DNA of 33,721 bases, taken from contig SLCK01000066.1 in the NCBI GenBank assembly GCA_007125845.1, positions 1-33,721 on the forward strand, in the 5' to 3' direction. The stretch's first letter is position 1, and every line of letters starts with the position of its first letter. Below the pieces are notes generated by a model. The model ran no database searches and was not told where the DNA came from. It saw only the letters and a list, made by a program, of their open reading frames with translations. Made by a program: the position numbers and the translations under genes. Of this stretch, positions 8,507-17,204 are shown in pieces. The stretch comes from Gemmatimonadota bacterium. Lineage in GTDB: Bacteria > Gemmatimonadota > Gemmatimonadetes > Longimicrobiales > Gaopeijiaceae.

Positions 8507-9862
8507 TCAGGCGTCGTCCGGAAACTCCTCGAGCATCTCCTTCAGCCGGGCGAGGAAGCGTGCGGAGTCGGCGCCGTCTACGATCCGATGGTCATAGCCG
8601 AGCGAGAAGATCGAACGCTTCCGGATCGCGATGGAATCCTGACCGGTGTGCGGATCGTCGACGACCACGACCCGCTTCTCGATGGCACCGGTACCGAGGA
8701 TGCCCGAGGTGCCCTTCGGGATGATCGGCAGCCCGACCAGGGTTCCGATGACGCCGGGATTGGTGATCGAAAATGTGCCGCCCTGGATCTCCGCCGGGCC
8801 GAGCTTGCGGCTCCGTGCCCGCTCCGCGAGATCCACGATGCTCTTGGCGATCCCGACGAGGGAGAGGTCGTCGGCGTCCCGGATCACGGGGACGATCAAC
8901 CCCGGGTCGAGATCGACCGCCACGCCTACGTTCACGTTGCCCCGGTAGATGATGTTGTTTCCCGAAGCGGTTGCGTTGAGCATCGGGAACTCCCGAAGCA
9001 CCCTGGAGACCGCCCACACCACGAAGGCGGTGAAGCTCACCTTGACCCCCTGGGAAGACCAGCGCTCCTTGTTCGCCCGCCTCAGGTGATCGACCCGGGT
9101 GAAGTCGATCTCGATGAAGGAATGGACGTGAGGAGCGACTCGCTTCGCCAGGACCATGTGCTCCGCGGTGAGTCGGCGGACCTTGTCCATGGTCTGGACG
9201 TCATCGTCCTCCCGCACCGGGAACTCGGGATTCTGGACCTCGTGATAGAAGGTCGACCAGAGATTCGACGGGGCGGCGGTGGGTTGTCCCTTCGGAGCGG
9301 ATGGCTTGGGCTCCGGCTTCGTTCGCTTCTCGGCGGGAGCCTCAGCCTTTTTGCCGTCCTTCTCGAGGTGGTCGAGCAGATCCTGCTTGGTCACGCGTCC
9401 CGCGTGTCCCGTTCCGGCTACGGCGGCCAGGTCCACCCCATGCTCCTCGGCCATCCGCCTCACCACGGGCGTGGAACGCTGCTTGATCCTCTCGTCCTCG
9501 GACGAATCCTCCTCCTCCGCGCCGGCGAGCTCTGACTCTTCCTCGCCGTCGTCCGCGACCGTCTCTTCGGCGGTGGCTACCTCCTCGGAGTCGTCCGAGG
9601 GCTCTCCGTTCGAAGCAGTGGCCTCAGTGTCGAGGTAGGCCACGATCGTTCCAACCTCGACCGTCTCCCCCTCTCCCACCGTGATCTCGACCAGGGTACC
9701 GGCCTGCGGGGCCGGAATCTCGGCGTCGACCTTGTCCGTGGAGATCTCCAGGATCGGCTCATCCCGATCCACGGAGTCACCGACGTTCTTCAGCCACTTG
9801 GAAACTGTTCCCTCGGCGATGGACTCACCCATCTGGGGCATGGGAACTTCGATTCGAGCCAC
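8507..9862 (-). CDS. 2-oxo acid dehydrogenase E2 (dihydrolipoamide acyltransferase)
   Basis: Core acyltransferase of a 2-oxoglutarate, branched-chain or pyruvate dehydrogenase complex. It has 451 aa with one lipoyl domain (1-80, lipoylated Lys44 in STDKVDAE), an unusually acidic linker (about 85-126), a peripheral subunit-binding domain (about 128-167, TPVVRRMAEEHG) and a catalytic domain (about 205-451). The active site has His425 and Asp429 in DHRIVDG. The start is a GTG with GGAG about 9 bases upstream. No E1 or E3 gene is adjacent, so the substrate cannot be fixed from context; a 2-oxoglutarate or branched-chain role is likely. lipB follows directly. Confidence 0.94.
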   Translation of the reverse strand: MARIEVPMPQMGESIAEGTVSKWLKNVGDSVDRDEPILEISTDKVDAEIPAPQAGTLVEITVGEGETVEVGTIVAYLDTEATASNGEPSDDSEEVATAEETVADDGEEESELAGAEEEDSSEDERIKQRSTPVVRRMAEEHGVDLAAVAGTGHAGRVTKQDLLDHLEKDGKKAEAPAEKRTKPEPKPSAPKGQPTAAPSNLWSTFYHEVQNPEFPVREDDDVQTMDKVRRLTAEHMVLAKRVAPHVHSFIEIDFTRVDHLRRANKERWSSQGVKVSFTAFVVWAVSRVLREFPMLNATASGNNIIYRGNVNVGVAVDLDPGLIVPVIRDADDLSLVGIAKSIVDLAERARSRKLGPAEIQGGTFSITNPGVIGTLVGLPIIPKGTSGILGTGAIEKRVVVVDDPHTGQDSIAIRKRSIFSLGYDHRIVDGADSARFLARLKEMLEEFPDDA

Positions 9863-9910
9863 GTTCGGTATCTCCGTAGTCCAGTCGGAATTACACGGGT
9901 GATCGGATGT

Positions 9911-9935
9911 CGACCCTCAGTTTAACCAAGGGTCG
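9911..9935. repeat. Inverted repeat overlapping the E2 -10 box
   Basis: CGACCCT (9911-9917) and AGGGTCG (9929-9935) are perfect 7-bp arms with an 11-bp spacer. The spacer contains the predicted -10 hexamer of the E2-lipB promoter, a standard operator position. A hairpin in the leader RNA is the alternative reading. Confidence 0.4.
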
Positions 9936-9946
9936 TAGCTTGGCAA
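9919..9946 (-). promoter_or_regulatory. Predicted promoter for E2-lipB
   Basis: On the minus strand TTGCCA (9941-9946, 5/6), a 16-base spacer and TAAACT (9919-9924, 4/6) precede the E2 GTG. The leader would be about 50 bases. The promoter sits in the 138-base gap that separates E2-lipB from the upstream glycolytic run ending in secG. Confidence 0.5.
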
Positions 9947-9970
9947 CCCGATGGAGGGAAACCCGCGGCG

Positions 9971-9987
9971 GTCCCGCGCGCGGGGAC
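9971..9987 (-). terminator. GC hairpin downstream of secG
   Basis: GTCCC (9971-9975) and GGGAC (9983-9987) enclose an alternating GC core; 9973-9984 is a 12-base perfect palindrome. It starts 14 bases after the secG stop. No strong T-tract follows, although TTTCCCT comes about 10 bases later. It could end the long upstream transcript. Confidence 0.35.
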
Positions 9988-10000
9988 ACAGGGGCTTCGC

Positions 10001-10381
10001 TCACGGCTGAGGAAGCGCCTCGGGATCGGCCGGTTGGGTTGGCGCTGCCGGTTGATCCTGGCCGGGACCCTCCGTACCGGGAATGACCGGAGACGGCGCC
10101 TGAGGAGCCTGCTGGAAATCCTGCTGAAGGATCGATCCGGGCTGCTGGGCCCTGGATGAGACGATGGCGAGAATCAGGGACAGGACCATGAACGCAGCTC
10201 CGGCCGCCCATGTCGCTCGGGTGAGGAAGGTGGTGGCCTGTCGCCCACCGAGCACCCCTTCGGTCGCGGTGACTCCTCCGCCCATCGCGGCCAAGCCCCC
10301 TCCCTTCCCCGCCTGAAGCAGGATGATGACGGTCAAGAAGATCCCGTCAAGGACCAGGAGGGTTAGCAGAAATCCGTACAT
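10001..10381 (-). CDS. secG: Preprotein translocase subunit SecG
   Basis: Small accessory subunit of the SecYEG channel. The 126-aa protein begins MYGFLLTLLVLDG. It has two membrane segments (about 2-23 and 52-72) separated by the conserved loop LLQAGKGGGLAAMGGG and a Thr/Gly stretch. The C-terminal tail (75-126) is rich in Pro, Gln and Ala, longer than in E. coli but common in this family. The ATG at 10381 is chosen because the family N-terminus starts there, although the frame is open further upstream. It lies 67 bases after tpiA, in the widespread gap-pgk-tpi-secG order. Confidence 0.92.
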   Translation of the reverse strand: MYGFLLTLLVLDGIFLTVIILLQAGKGGGLAAMGGGVTATEGVLGGRQATTFLTRATWAAGAAFMVLSLILAIVSSRAQQPGSILQQDFQQAPQAPSPVIPGTEGPGQDQPAAPTQPADPEALPQP

Positions 10382-10406
10382 TGAGCCCGTTTGTCGTGTT
10401 GGGGTT

Positions 10407-10437
10407 CCCGCACAGTCGAGAAAAAGGTCACTGCGGG
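10407..10437 (-). repeat. Imperfect hairpin between tpiA and secG
   Basis: On the minus strand CCCG-CAGT pairs with ACTG-CGGG, with a two-base bulge on one side. The loop includes a T5 run. It occupies nearly half of the 67-base gap. It could reduce read-through or tune secG expression; no function is shown by sequence. Confidence 0.3.
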
Positions 10438-10448
10438 GAGGGGGAGTG

Positions 10449-11219
10449 TCAACAGGCGGAGCCGGCGATTTCGGCAAAGGAGCGGGGGTCGAGCGACGCC
10501 CCTCCCACCAGGACCCCATCGACGTCCGGAGACGAAAGGAGCTCCCGGGAGTTCCCTGGCTTGACCGATCCGCCATAGAGGATCGGGATCGACCGGGAAC
10601 GCTGGTCACCGAAGGCGGCGCGCAGGCTTTCCCGCAAGAGCCCATGGGCCGCCGAAGCGTCCTCGGGCGTGGCGGTCTCACCGGTGCCAATCGCCCAGAC
10701 CGGCTCGTATGCAAGGACGAGTGGAGTCTCGCTCCGGGCCAGGGACTCTCCCAGCTCGGGAAAGGCGACCACGGCGTCGAGCTGTCGTCGGAGGACCGCC
10801 TCCAGCCGACCGGCCTGCCGGTCCTCGAGCGTCTCCCCCACGCAGAGAAGCGGGACGAGCCCCGCACGGAGGGCCGCGGCGACTCTGACTCGCGTATCGG
10901 CGTCGGACTCGCCAAAGAGCTGACGGCGTTCCGAGTGCCCTACGAGAGCGTAGCTGGCACCTGCCTCCGCGGCCATCTCCGCCGACGTCTCCCCGGTATA
11001 GGCACCTTCGACCTCAGAGTGGATGTGCTGCACTCCGAGCTCCACCTGAATCCCTCCCTTATCCACGGCCTTTCTGGCGGCCGTAAGGGAGAGGATTGGC
11101 GGAAAGACCAGAAGGGTGACTTCGTCCGTCTGGCAGGGCGTACGAAAACGCTCAAAGAACTCGCTCGTAGCCTTCGGGCCCTTGTGCATCTTCCAGTTTC
11201 CGGCCACCAAAGGCTTCAT
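10449..11219 (-). CDS. tpiA: Triosephosphate isomerase
   Basis: Interconverts dihydroxyacetone phosphate and glyceraldehyde 3-phosphate. The 256-aa TIM barrel has Asn8 and Lys10 in AGNWKMHKG, the electrophile His95 in VGHSERR, and the catalytic base Glu172 in AYEPVWAIGTG, which begins the mobile loop. ILYGGSVKPGN and GVLVGGASLD form the phosphate site near the C-terminus. AGAGGA stands 6 bases before the ATG. It follows pgk after 49 bases in a glycolytic gapA-pgk-tpiA run. Confidence 0.97.
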   Translation of the reverse strand: MKPLVAGNWKMHKGPKATSEFFERFRTPCQTDEVTLLVFPPILSLTAARKAVDKGGIQVELGVQHIHSEVEGAYTGETSAEMAAEAGASYALVGHSERRQLFGESDADTRVRVAAALRAGLVPLLCVGETLEDRQAGRLEAVLRRQLDAVVAFPELGESLARSETPLVLAYEPVWAIGTGETATPEDASAAHGLLRESLRAAFGDQRSRSIPILYGGSVKPGNSRELLSSPDVDGVLVGGASLDPRSFAEIAGSAC

Positions 11220-11268
11220 CGATATCCTCTCTTGCGCAGTCCGCTCGACTCCTGGGAGGCGGACACCG

Positions 11269-12498
11269 TCATCCGGTTTCCGTCTCCACCATCTCCAGAA
11301 CGGCGACCCCCGGCAGCTCGCTGCCGGCCAGGAGATCCAGCGATGCCCCGCCTCCGGTGGAGACGTGGGTCATCCTTTCCGCCACTCCGGCGGCCTCCGC
11401 AGCGGCTGCGGAGTCCCCTCCTCCGACCACCACGGGAACGCCGGCATCCGCACGTTCGGCCAACACGTGCGCGAGCCCGTTCGTACCTCGTGCGAAGGGC
11501 TCGAGCTCGAAGACACCCATGGGACCGTTCCAGAGAATCGTCTTCGCGCCCCGGACCTCCCGCGAGAAGATCTCCGTCGATCTCGGACCGATGTCTCCGA
11601 TCCGGTCCTCTGGTCCGACCTCCTGCCGGTCCGCCACCCTCGTCTCGGCTCCCTCCCGGATCTCGTCTGCCACGACACAGTCGACCGGCAGCAGAATGGT
11701 GTCTCCCCCCAACTCGAGAAGCTCGGCCGCCATCGACACCCGGTCGTCCTCCACCAGCGAGCTCCCGGTCTCCAGCCCCAGAGCCCGGAAGAAGGTATTT
11801 GCCATCGCCCCACCGATCAGGAGCCGATCGACCTTCGGCAGGATTGCACGGATCAGCTCGATCTTTCCCGAGATCTTCGCCCCGCCCAGGATGGCCACGA
11901 AGGGCCGCTCCGGCTTCGCCACGCACTCCTTGAGGAAGTGCAACTCCTTCGCCATGAGGAGGCCGGCTACGGCCGCCCCCCCGTCCGCCCTGATCCGCTC
12001 GGCCGCGCCCACGTTCGAGGCGTGGGCCCGATGCGCGGTGCCGAAGGCCTCTCCCACGAATCCCCCGGCGAGGGCTGCGAGCGCCGCAGAGAGGTCGGGG
12101 TCATTCTTCGTCTCACCCGGATGGAAGCGGATATTCTCCAGGAGCGCGACGCGCCCCGATGGTATCTCCGCCACCTGAGTCTCCAACTCTGTGCTTCCCG
12201 GAGGCGCCTCCAGGAGCGGAACCTCGTAGCCGAGCCGGCCGGAGAGATCCCGAGCCACTGGAGCCAGGGAGGCCGCAGGGTCTCGCTTCCCTTCCGGCCG
12301 GCCGAGGTGCGAGACCAGGACCGCCGTGGCGCCAGCGTTTCCGAGACGCTCGAGGGTGGGCAGGGTGGCCTCGATGCGGCCCGCGGACGTCACCTCGCCG
12401 TTGGGGCCCAGGGGCACGTTGTAGTCGACTCGCACGAGAAGCCGCTGACCGTCCAGCTCATCCGGACCCAGATCGTCGACCGTACGTGCGCGTCTCAT
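11269..12498 (-). CDS. pgk: Phosphoglycerate kinase
   Basis: Transfers phosphate between 1,3-bisphosphoglycerate and ADP. With the start at 12498 the protein has 409 aa, close to the family norm. VRVDYNVPL, GRI and SHLGRPEG form the N-domain substrate site. LGGAKISGKIELI, the nucleotide-side GPMGVFE, and the C-terminal GGGDSAAAA and STGGGASLDLL are all present. A start 13 codons upstream would overlap the gapA end by 32 bases. The chosen ATG leaves a 7-base gap, has GGGGG just before it and gives a normal N-terminus. Confidence 0.96.
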   Translation of the reverse strand: MRRARTVDDLGPDELDGQRLLVRVDYNVPLGPNGEVTSAGRIEATLPTLERLGNAGATAVLVSHLGRPEGKRDPAASLAPVARDLSGRLGYEVPLLEAPPGSTELETQVAEIPSGRVALLENIRFHPGETKNDPDLSAALAALAGGFVGEAFGTAHRAHASNVGAAERIRADGGAAVAGLLMAKELHFLKECVAKPERPFVAILGGAKISGKIELIRAILPKVDRLLIGGAMANTFFRALGLETGSSLVEDDRVSMAAELLELGGDTILLPVDCVVADEIREGAETRVADRQEVGPEDRIGDIGPRSTEIFSREVRGAKTILWNGPMGVFELEPFARGTNGLAHVLAERADAGVPVVVGGGDSAAAAEAAGVAERMTHVSTGGGASLDLLAGSELPGVAVLEMVETETG

Positions 12499-12505
12499 CC
12501 CCCCG

Positions 12506-13534
12506 TCAGCCGCGGGCAGGGGAAGGAAGCCGCTCACCTACGTGCCGAACCATATCGGCGACCCGGCAGGAGTACCCCCACTCGTTGTCGTACCAGGAGA
12601 GGACCTTCACCAGCCGTCCCTCTATGACGGCCGTGGACTGCATGTCCACGACCGAGGAGTGCGGATTTCCATTGTAGTCGATCGAAACCAACGGTTCGTC
12701 CGAAACCCCCAGGATCCCCTTGAGGCTCCCCTCGGAAAGCTCCCGGAAGGTTTCGTTCAACTCGTCGACGGTGACCTCCCTCTCGAGCTGCGCCGTGAGG
12801 TCCACGAGAGAGACGTTCGGTGTCGGCACGCGGATCGCCATCCCGTCGATCTTCCCCTTTACCTCGGGCAGGACGAGGGCGGTAGCGCGGGCCGCCCCGG
12901 TCGTCGTGGGTATCATGGAGACCGCGGCGGCCCGGGCCCGTCGGAGGTCCTTGTGTGGCGAGTCCAGCGTGGTCTGATCGTTCGTGTACGCGTGGATCGT
13001 CGTCATCAAGCCCCTCTCGAACCCGAATCGCTCCAGCAGAACCTTCACGACCGGGGCGAGGCAGTTCGTGGTGCACGACGCGTTCGAGATCACATCGTGT
13101 TGGTCGGGGTCGTAGCGGTCCTCGTTCACTCCCAGCACGACGGTCACATCCTCACCCTTTCCGGGCGCCGAGATGAGGACCTTCCGTGCTCCGGCCTCCA
13201 GGTGCTTCGCGGCCGCGTCCCGGGCCGTGAACCGTCCCGACGACTCCACCACGACGTCGACCCCCAGCTCGTCCCAGGGGAGGCGACTCGGGTCGGTCTC
13301 GCTCAGGACTCGCACCTCAGTGCCGTCGATCAGAAGGCCCCCCTCTTTCGCCTCTACCTCCCCGGGGTATGTCCGGTGGACCGAGTCGTACTTGAAGAGG
13401 TGCGCGAGGGTGGCGCTGTCTGTGAGGTCGTTCACAGCGACGAATTCCAGATCGTCCTTCCCGGATTCCTTCGCCGCGCGGAGCACCAATCGGCCAATGC
13501 GACCGAACCCATTGATGGCTACTCGAATGGACAT
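12506..13534 (-). CDS. gapA: Glyceraldehyde-3-phosphate dehydrogenase, type I
   Basis: NAD-dependent oxidation and phosphorylation of glyceraldehyde 3-phosphate. The 342-aa protein begins [15 protein letters not shown] with the Rossmann loop at 8-13. Asn35-Asp36 after the second strand favours NAD. The catalytic Cys154 is in [12 protein letters not shown] and His181 in [21 protein letters not shown] near the end is the conserved S-loop/C-terminal signature. The ATG at 13534 has AGGAGA upstream. An open frame continues 36 codons further but has no conserved residues. It follows comF after 28 bases. Confidence 0.97.
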   Translation of the reverse strand: MSIRVAINGFGRIGRLVLRAAKESGKDDLEFVAVNDLTDSATLAHLFKYDSVHRTYPGEVEAKEGGLLIDGTEVRVLSETDPSRLPWDELGVDVVVESSGRFTARDAAAKHLEAGARKVLISAPGKGEDVTVVLGVNEDRYDPDQHDVISNASCTTNCLAPVVKVLLERFGFERGLMTTIHAYTNDQTTLDSPHKDLRRARAAAVSMIPTTTGAARATALVLPEVKGKIDGMAIRVPTPNVSLVDLTAQLEREVTVDELNETFRELSEGSLKGILGVSDEPLVSIDYNGNPHSSVVDMQSTAVIEGRLVKVLSWYDNEWGYSCRVADMVRHVGERLPSPARG

Positions 13535-13562
13535 GAGATGTCTATCTCCTGGTAAGCGGTCT

Positions 13563-14321
13563 TCAGTTCGGTTGCCCTTCCGCAACGCCCCGATCCGGGA
13601 GCGAGCGGGCGAAGGTGAGCACGGCCACTTCCCGAGCCCCACCCGCCTCCAGAACCCGGGAGGCGGCCACGGCGGTCGCCCCCGTCGTGAGCACGTCGTC
13701 GATCAGAATTGCGCGCCCGTCTCGCAGACTGGAAGCCGCGCCGGACGCGAGGGAGAAGGCTCCGGAGACGTTAGCCCGCCGCTCTGCGGGGTGCAAGGAC
13801 ACCTGGCTCCCACCTTCGTCATCACGGACGAGAGCTCGCACGACGGGTGCTCCCGTCTCTTCGGCTACGGCCGACGCCAGCACGCTCGCCTGGTTGTACC
13901 CCCGAATGCGACGCCTCCGCCGGGTGGTTGGGACGGGCACGAGAGGCACGTCCTCCGACCACCAGTGCCCCGGAAGCTCCACTCGGATCATGCGGCTTGC
14001 CATCTCCCCTGCGAGCTCCTCCCAACCCTCGTACTTGAAGCTGTGCACCAGCCTGTCGGCCGGTGGCGCCAGCATCACCGCGGAGCGAGCGATGCGCACC
14101 ACACCGGGCCAGTCCTCGCACTCCAGGCAAGGGCGGTCGACCGGCACCCCCGTTCCCCTGGGGGCTCCACAGCGTCGGCAACGGGGGCGGGGGGGGGCCT
14201 TCACCCGTGTTGCGCATCGCGGACAGATGCGGGGACGGGCCCGGCCCCGCGTGTGAGCCAGCGCACCGCCACAGGCCGCGCAAGCCGGCGGCAGCAGGAA
14301 ATCGAGCAGTGCCCCCGTCAC
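13563..14321 (-). CDS. comF: ComF-family phosphoribosyltransferase-like protein with double zinc ribbon
   Basis: The protein has 252 aa, counted from a GTG that overlaps the aroE stop as GTGA (14318-14321). The N-terminal third carries four Cys pairs: Cys14/17, Cys33/36, Cys48/51 and Cys65/68, a double zinc ribbon. The C-terminal half is a type I phosphoribosyltransferase fold with the PRPP loop [12 protein letters not shown] (206-217) and the family motif RIRGYNQA (138-145). ComFC proteins act in DNA uptake or processing in competent bacteria, but many carriers are not known to be transformable. The enzymatic substrate is unknown. The longer frame upstream is antisense noise over aroE. Confidence 0.88.
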   Translation of the reverse strand: MTGALLDFLLPPACAACGGALAHTRGRARPRICPRCATRVKAPPRPRCRRCGAPRGTGVPVDRPCLECEDWPGVVRIARSAVMLAPPADRLVHSFKYEGWEELAGEMASRMIRVELPGHWWSEDVPLVPVPTTRRRRRIRGYNQASVLASAVAEETGAPVVRALVRDDEGGSQVSLHPAERRANVSGAFSLASGAASSLRDGRAILIDDVLTTGATAVAASRVLEAGGAREVAVLTFARSLPDRGVAEGQPN

Positions 14322-15169
14322 GCGCTCGCCTCCGACCGCACCTCCTGGAGCGCACGTCGCATCACGTCCATCGGAGGGGCCAGGCCCCACCAGCGACGGA
14401 ACGCCTCCGCACCCTGTCTCACGAGCATCTCCCCCCCGTCTGCCGCGGCGGCCCCGACCTCCCGGGCCCGCAGGACCAGTTGCGTCTCCTGTGGCCGATA
14501 GACGAGGTCGAGAACGGCGCCCGGCTCCCGGAGAGCTTCCGGCTCCACCGGAAGCGGATCCGCTTCCCGGAGCCCGAGCGAGGTGGAATTGATTACGAGC
14601 TCGAAGGGAACTTCGGCCACCTCGTCGATGCTGGCGACCGCACGGGCCCTTCCGCCTCCGAGCTTGCGCGCCAGGTCTTCCGCCTTGGCGAGGGTGCGGT
14701 TCCAGACCACGACCTCCTCGACCCCGTCTCGCAGGAGACCCACCAGGGCGGCCCGAGCCGCCCCCCCTGCACCCAGGAGAAGCACCCGGCGACCGGCGGC
14801 CGTCTCTCCGAGCAGCTCTTCGACCGCTCCGCGAAACCCCTCGACGTCGGTGTTGTCTCCGCGAATCCGACCGTTCTCCCACCAGAAGGTGTTGCACGCT
14901 CCGGTAAGCCTCACCGCCTCGGCCGGGTGGTCCACGACCCGTGCAGCCTCCTCCTTATGCGGGACGGTGACATTGCCACCTCCCCCGGACCGCGCCACCC
15001 CTCGCAGCAGGCCGGCGACATCGTCGGCGTCGCAGCGCAGAGCCAGGTAGACGGCGTCGTGACCCGACGCGCGAATCGCGGCGTTCTGGATGTGGGGGGA
15101 AAGTGAGTGGGCGACCGGGTTTCCGAGGAGGGCGAGGAGCCGGGTGGAAGCCCCGATCGACTCGATCAT
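14318..15169 (-). CDS. aroE: Shikimate dehydrogenase
   Basis: NADPH-dependent reduction of 3-dehydroshikimate in aromatic amino acid synthesis. The 283-aa protein has the substrate motif HSLSP (21-25), catalytic Lys72 in NVTVPHK and Asp108 in GDNTDVEG. The nucleotide loop GAGGAARA (133-140) is followed by WNRT, where the Arg favours NADP. INSTSLGL lies near the domain junction. It overlaps the upstream phosphatase stop as ATGA (15166-15169) and comF downstream as GTGA. Confidence 0.96.
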   Translation of the reverse strand: MIESIGASTRLLALLGNPVAHSLSPHIQNAAIRASGHDAVYLALRCDADDVAGLLRGVARSGGGGNVTVPHKEEAARVVDHPAEAVRLTGACNTFWWENGRIRGDNTDVEGFRGAVEELLGETAAGRRVLLLGAGGAARAALVGLLRDGVEEVVVWNRTLAKAEDLARKLGGGRARAVASIDEVAEVPFELVINSTSLGLREADPLPVEPEALREPGAVLDLVYRPQETQLVLRAREVGAAAADGGEMLVRQGAEAFRRWWGLAPPMDVMRRALQEVRSEASA

Positions 15170-15735
15170 GGAGAAACCAGCGGTTCCAGGCGAGTGAGCA
15201 CCTTCTCCACGAGCCCCTCCAACTGCCGGTACGTGGCCTCGTATTCACTGTCGTCCCCACCGATCGGATCGATTACCCCTCGACTCCGACCGACCTCGGA
15301 AGGAGCCTGCGCCGGAGCTCCGGACTGAGCCTCCTGAACGAAGTCGGTGATCACGGACACCTTGTTGTCGCCGCCGAAGATCGCGACGCCATCGAGGTGG
15401 CTGGGCGACATCGTCAGGATCAGGTCCGCCCACTCGACGATCTCGGGATCGAGGGGGGCGGCGCGGTGATCCCCGAGTTCCAGACCGTGTCGCTGGGCAG
15501 CTCGAACCGACCCCCGACTCGCCGGGGCTCCCTCGGTGGCTGCGACGCCCGAAGAGCGAACCTCGACGTGGCCCCAACCCCTGTCCTCGAGTGCCTTTCT
15601 GGTGAGGAGCTCGGCGAGGGGACTTCGACAGGTATTTCCCGTGCAGACGAAGAGAAGATGGAATGGCTCCCCTGCGGAATCAGAGCCCGACGGGCCGGAT
15701 ACCGGCTCACCGGTGGTGCGTTCGAGATCATCCAT
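15166..15735 (-). CDS. Low-molecular-weight phosphatase, YwlE (protein-arginine phosphatase)-like
   Basis: The 189-aa protein begins at an ATG that overlaps the end of the Sua5-type gene by 8 bases. A 24-residue polar lead precedes the P-loop CTGNTCRS at 31-38, with nucleophile Cys31 and Arg37. Thr35 matches the Thr that gives B. subtilis YwlE its arginine-phosphate preference, where tyrosine phosphatases usually have Ile or Leu. The general-acid loop reads VIDPIGG (Asp156), like the DPFGG of YwlE rather than the DPYY of tyrosine phosphatases. Adjacency to a Sua5 gene also mirrors ywlC-ywlE in Bacillus. Arginine versus tyrosine specificity is therefore inferred, not shown. The alternative 230-aa start lies inside the neighbour. 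Confidence 0.83.
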   Translation of the reverse strand: MDDLERTTGEPVSGPSGSDSAGEPFHLLFVCTGNTCRSPLAELLTRKALEDRGWGHVEVRSSGVAATEGAPASRGSVRAAQRHGLELGDHRAAPLDPEIVEWADLILTMSPSHLDGVAIFGGDNKVSVITDFVQEAQSGAPAQAPSEVGRSRGVIDPIGGDDSEYEATYRQLEGLVEKVLTRLEPLVSP

Positions 15736-16441
15736 GCGTTTCCGCCAATACCCTTGCGATCTCTTCCTCCGAGACGACTCCCGCTCGGAGGACTCGCGGT
15801 CGAAGTTCCGTGCAGTCGACAACGGTGGATATGCCCACATTCGGGAGGGGTCCTCCATCCGCTATCCAGAGGCGGTCGATCCCCGGACGTCCCTGCACCG
15901 CCTCACCGACCTCGTTCGCCGTCCGGGCCGGCTCTCGCCCAGGACGGTTCGCACTCGTGGAAAGCAGCGGGCGTTCCATGACGCCCAACAGAGCGGTCAC
16001 GAAAGGGTGGGGACTGACTCGAACGCCCACAGTCCCGGCGGTGCTCCGCACCCCGGAAGGAAAGTACCCATCCGGATCGCTGAGTACGAGGGTCAACGGA
16101 CCGGGCCAGAAGGCGTCGGCGAGTCGACGTGCCGAAGGCGTCCAAACGAGACCCTGCTCGTCCCCGACGATCCCTTCCGCGCCCCAGCTCGGGGCTTTCC
16201 TTGAGGCTCCCTCGCCAACACCGGCATCGGAGGCGGGGAGAAGGACCAGGAACGGCTTTCCCTCGTCCCTTCCCTTCAGTTCCCGGAGCGTCTTCACACC
16301 CTGCTCGGTCGCCTGGGCACCAAGCCCGTACACCGTTTCCGTAGGATAGCCCAGTACCCCCCCGCGATCCAAGTGCTGGGAAATTCGCGCTAGCAGATCG
16401 CCGTCGGTCGGATCCGCTGCCAACACCAGGAGCGGGATCAC
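15728..16441 (-). CDS. L-threonylcarbamoyladenylate synthase (Sua5/YrdC/TsaC family)
   Basis: Makes threonylcarbamoyl-AMP for the t6A modification of ANN-decoding tRNAs. The 237-aa protein starts at a GTG overlapping the ispD stop as GTGA (16438-16441). The YrdC-domain landmarks are GVLGYPTETVYGLGA (28-42), LKGRDEGKPF (55-64), FWPGPLTLVL (111-120) and the STSAN motif (161-165). It is longer than minimal YrdC because of an insert near 72-100, but it lacks the separate C-terminal Sua5 domain. The tsaD, tsaB and tsaE partners are not in the window. Confidence 0.92.
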   Translation of the reverse strand: MIPLLVLAADPTDGDLLARISQHLDRGGVLGYPTETVYGLGAQATEQGVKTLRELKGRDEGKPFLVLLPASDAGVGEGASRKAPSWGAEGIVGDEQGLVWTPSARRLADAFWPGPLTLVLSDPDGYFPSGVRSTAGTVGVRVSPHPFVTALLGVMERPLLSTSANRPGREPARTANEVGEAVQGRPGIDRLWIADGGPLPNVGISTVVDCTELRPRVLRAGVVSEEEIARVLAETHG

Positions 16442-17139
16442 GCCTGGCCCTTCCTTTCGGCCAAGATCGCCCGGGCCAGGGACAGATCCTGAGGGTGGGT
16501 GACCTTGATATTCCATGGAGCGCCCTCCACCATCCGTACGCGTCCCCCCGCCCGCTCGAAGATTCCTGCGTCGTCCGTCGCGGACCAACCCTCCCGAAGT
16601 GCCTGTCCATAGGCCTCCAGTAGGGTCCGGCCCGGGAATGCTTGTGGTGTCTGGGCGTGCCAGAGCCGGGTGCGATCGGGCGTCTCCACCACGTAGCCCT
16701 CGGTGTCGACCCGTTTCACCGTATCGACCAGAGGCCATCCCACTACCGCCCCCTCCCCTGCCTCCGCCACCGACAAGCAGCGGTTCACCATGTCGCCGGT
16801 GACGAACGGACGGGCCCCATCGTGAACGAGCGCGATCGTCCGGGCGAGTGGAAGGGCGTTGAGTGCCGCGTAGACGGAGTGCATGCGCGTAGCCCCGCCC
16901 GCCACGACACGCACGCGAGGTGCGAGCTCGGAGAGCCACGCGGGAGGATCGTCCGAGTCTCCAGCAGGAAGCGCCACCACTACCTCGTCCACGCGCGAAT
17001 GGGCGAGGAGGGGACGTAGGGCGTGGAGAAGCAGGGGATCGTCCCCGAGGAGCAACAACCCCTTGCTGCGCCCTCCCATCCGCTCGCCGGAACCTGCCGC
17101 GGGGATCGCGACGGACACGCCCTCCGCCCGCGCCCTCAT
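16438..17139 (-). CDS. ispD: 2-C-methyl-D-erythritol 4-phosphate cytidylyltransferase
   Basis: Third step of the MEP isoprenoid pathway, joining CTP and MEP. With the ATG at 17139 the protein has 233 aa and begins just before the nucleotide motif PAAGSGERMGGRSKG (Arg20, Lys26). VHDGARPFV, TVKRV, TPQAF and TDDAG follow in family order. A TTG 13 codons upstream is possible but has a poorer ribosome site; a GGAGA lies about 10 bases before the chosen ATG. It follows dnaB after 65 bases. No ispF is attached or adjacent. Confidence 0.93.
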   Translation of the reverse strand: MRARAEGVSVAIPAAGSGERMGGRSKGLLLLGDDPLLLHALRPLLAHSRVDEVVVALPAGDSDDPPAWLSELAPRVRVVAGGATRMHSVYAALNALPLARTIALVHDGARPFVTGDMVNRCLSVAEAGEGAVVGWPLVDTVKRVDTEGYVVETPDRTRLWHAQTPQAFPGRTLLEAYGQALREGWSATDDAGIFERAGGRVRMVEGAPWNIKVTHPQDLSLARAILAERKGQA

Positions 17140-17204
17140 CCTAGCGACGTCTCCGGGATTCTCCCCCACCCCTCCCAATGGCCTTGCGTCATCACCGAAC
17201 CGCG

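Noticed and set aside
10323-11933. Plus-strand open frame of 536 codons opposite secG, tpiA and pgk
   Set aside because: It is antisense to three well-conserved genes and its translation is low-complexity Arg/Pro/Ser-rich in the second half.
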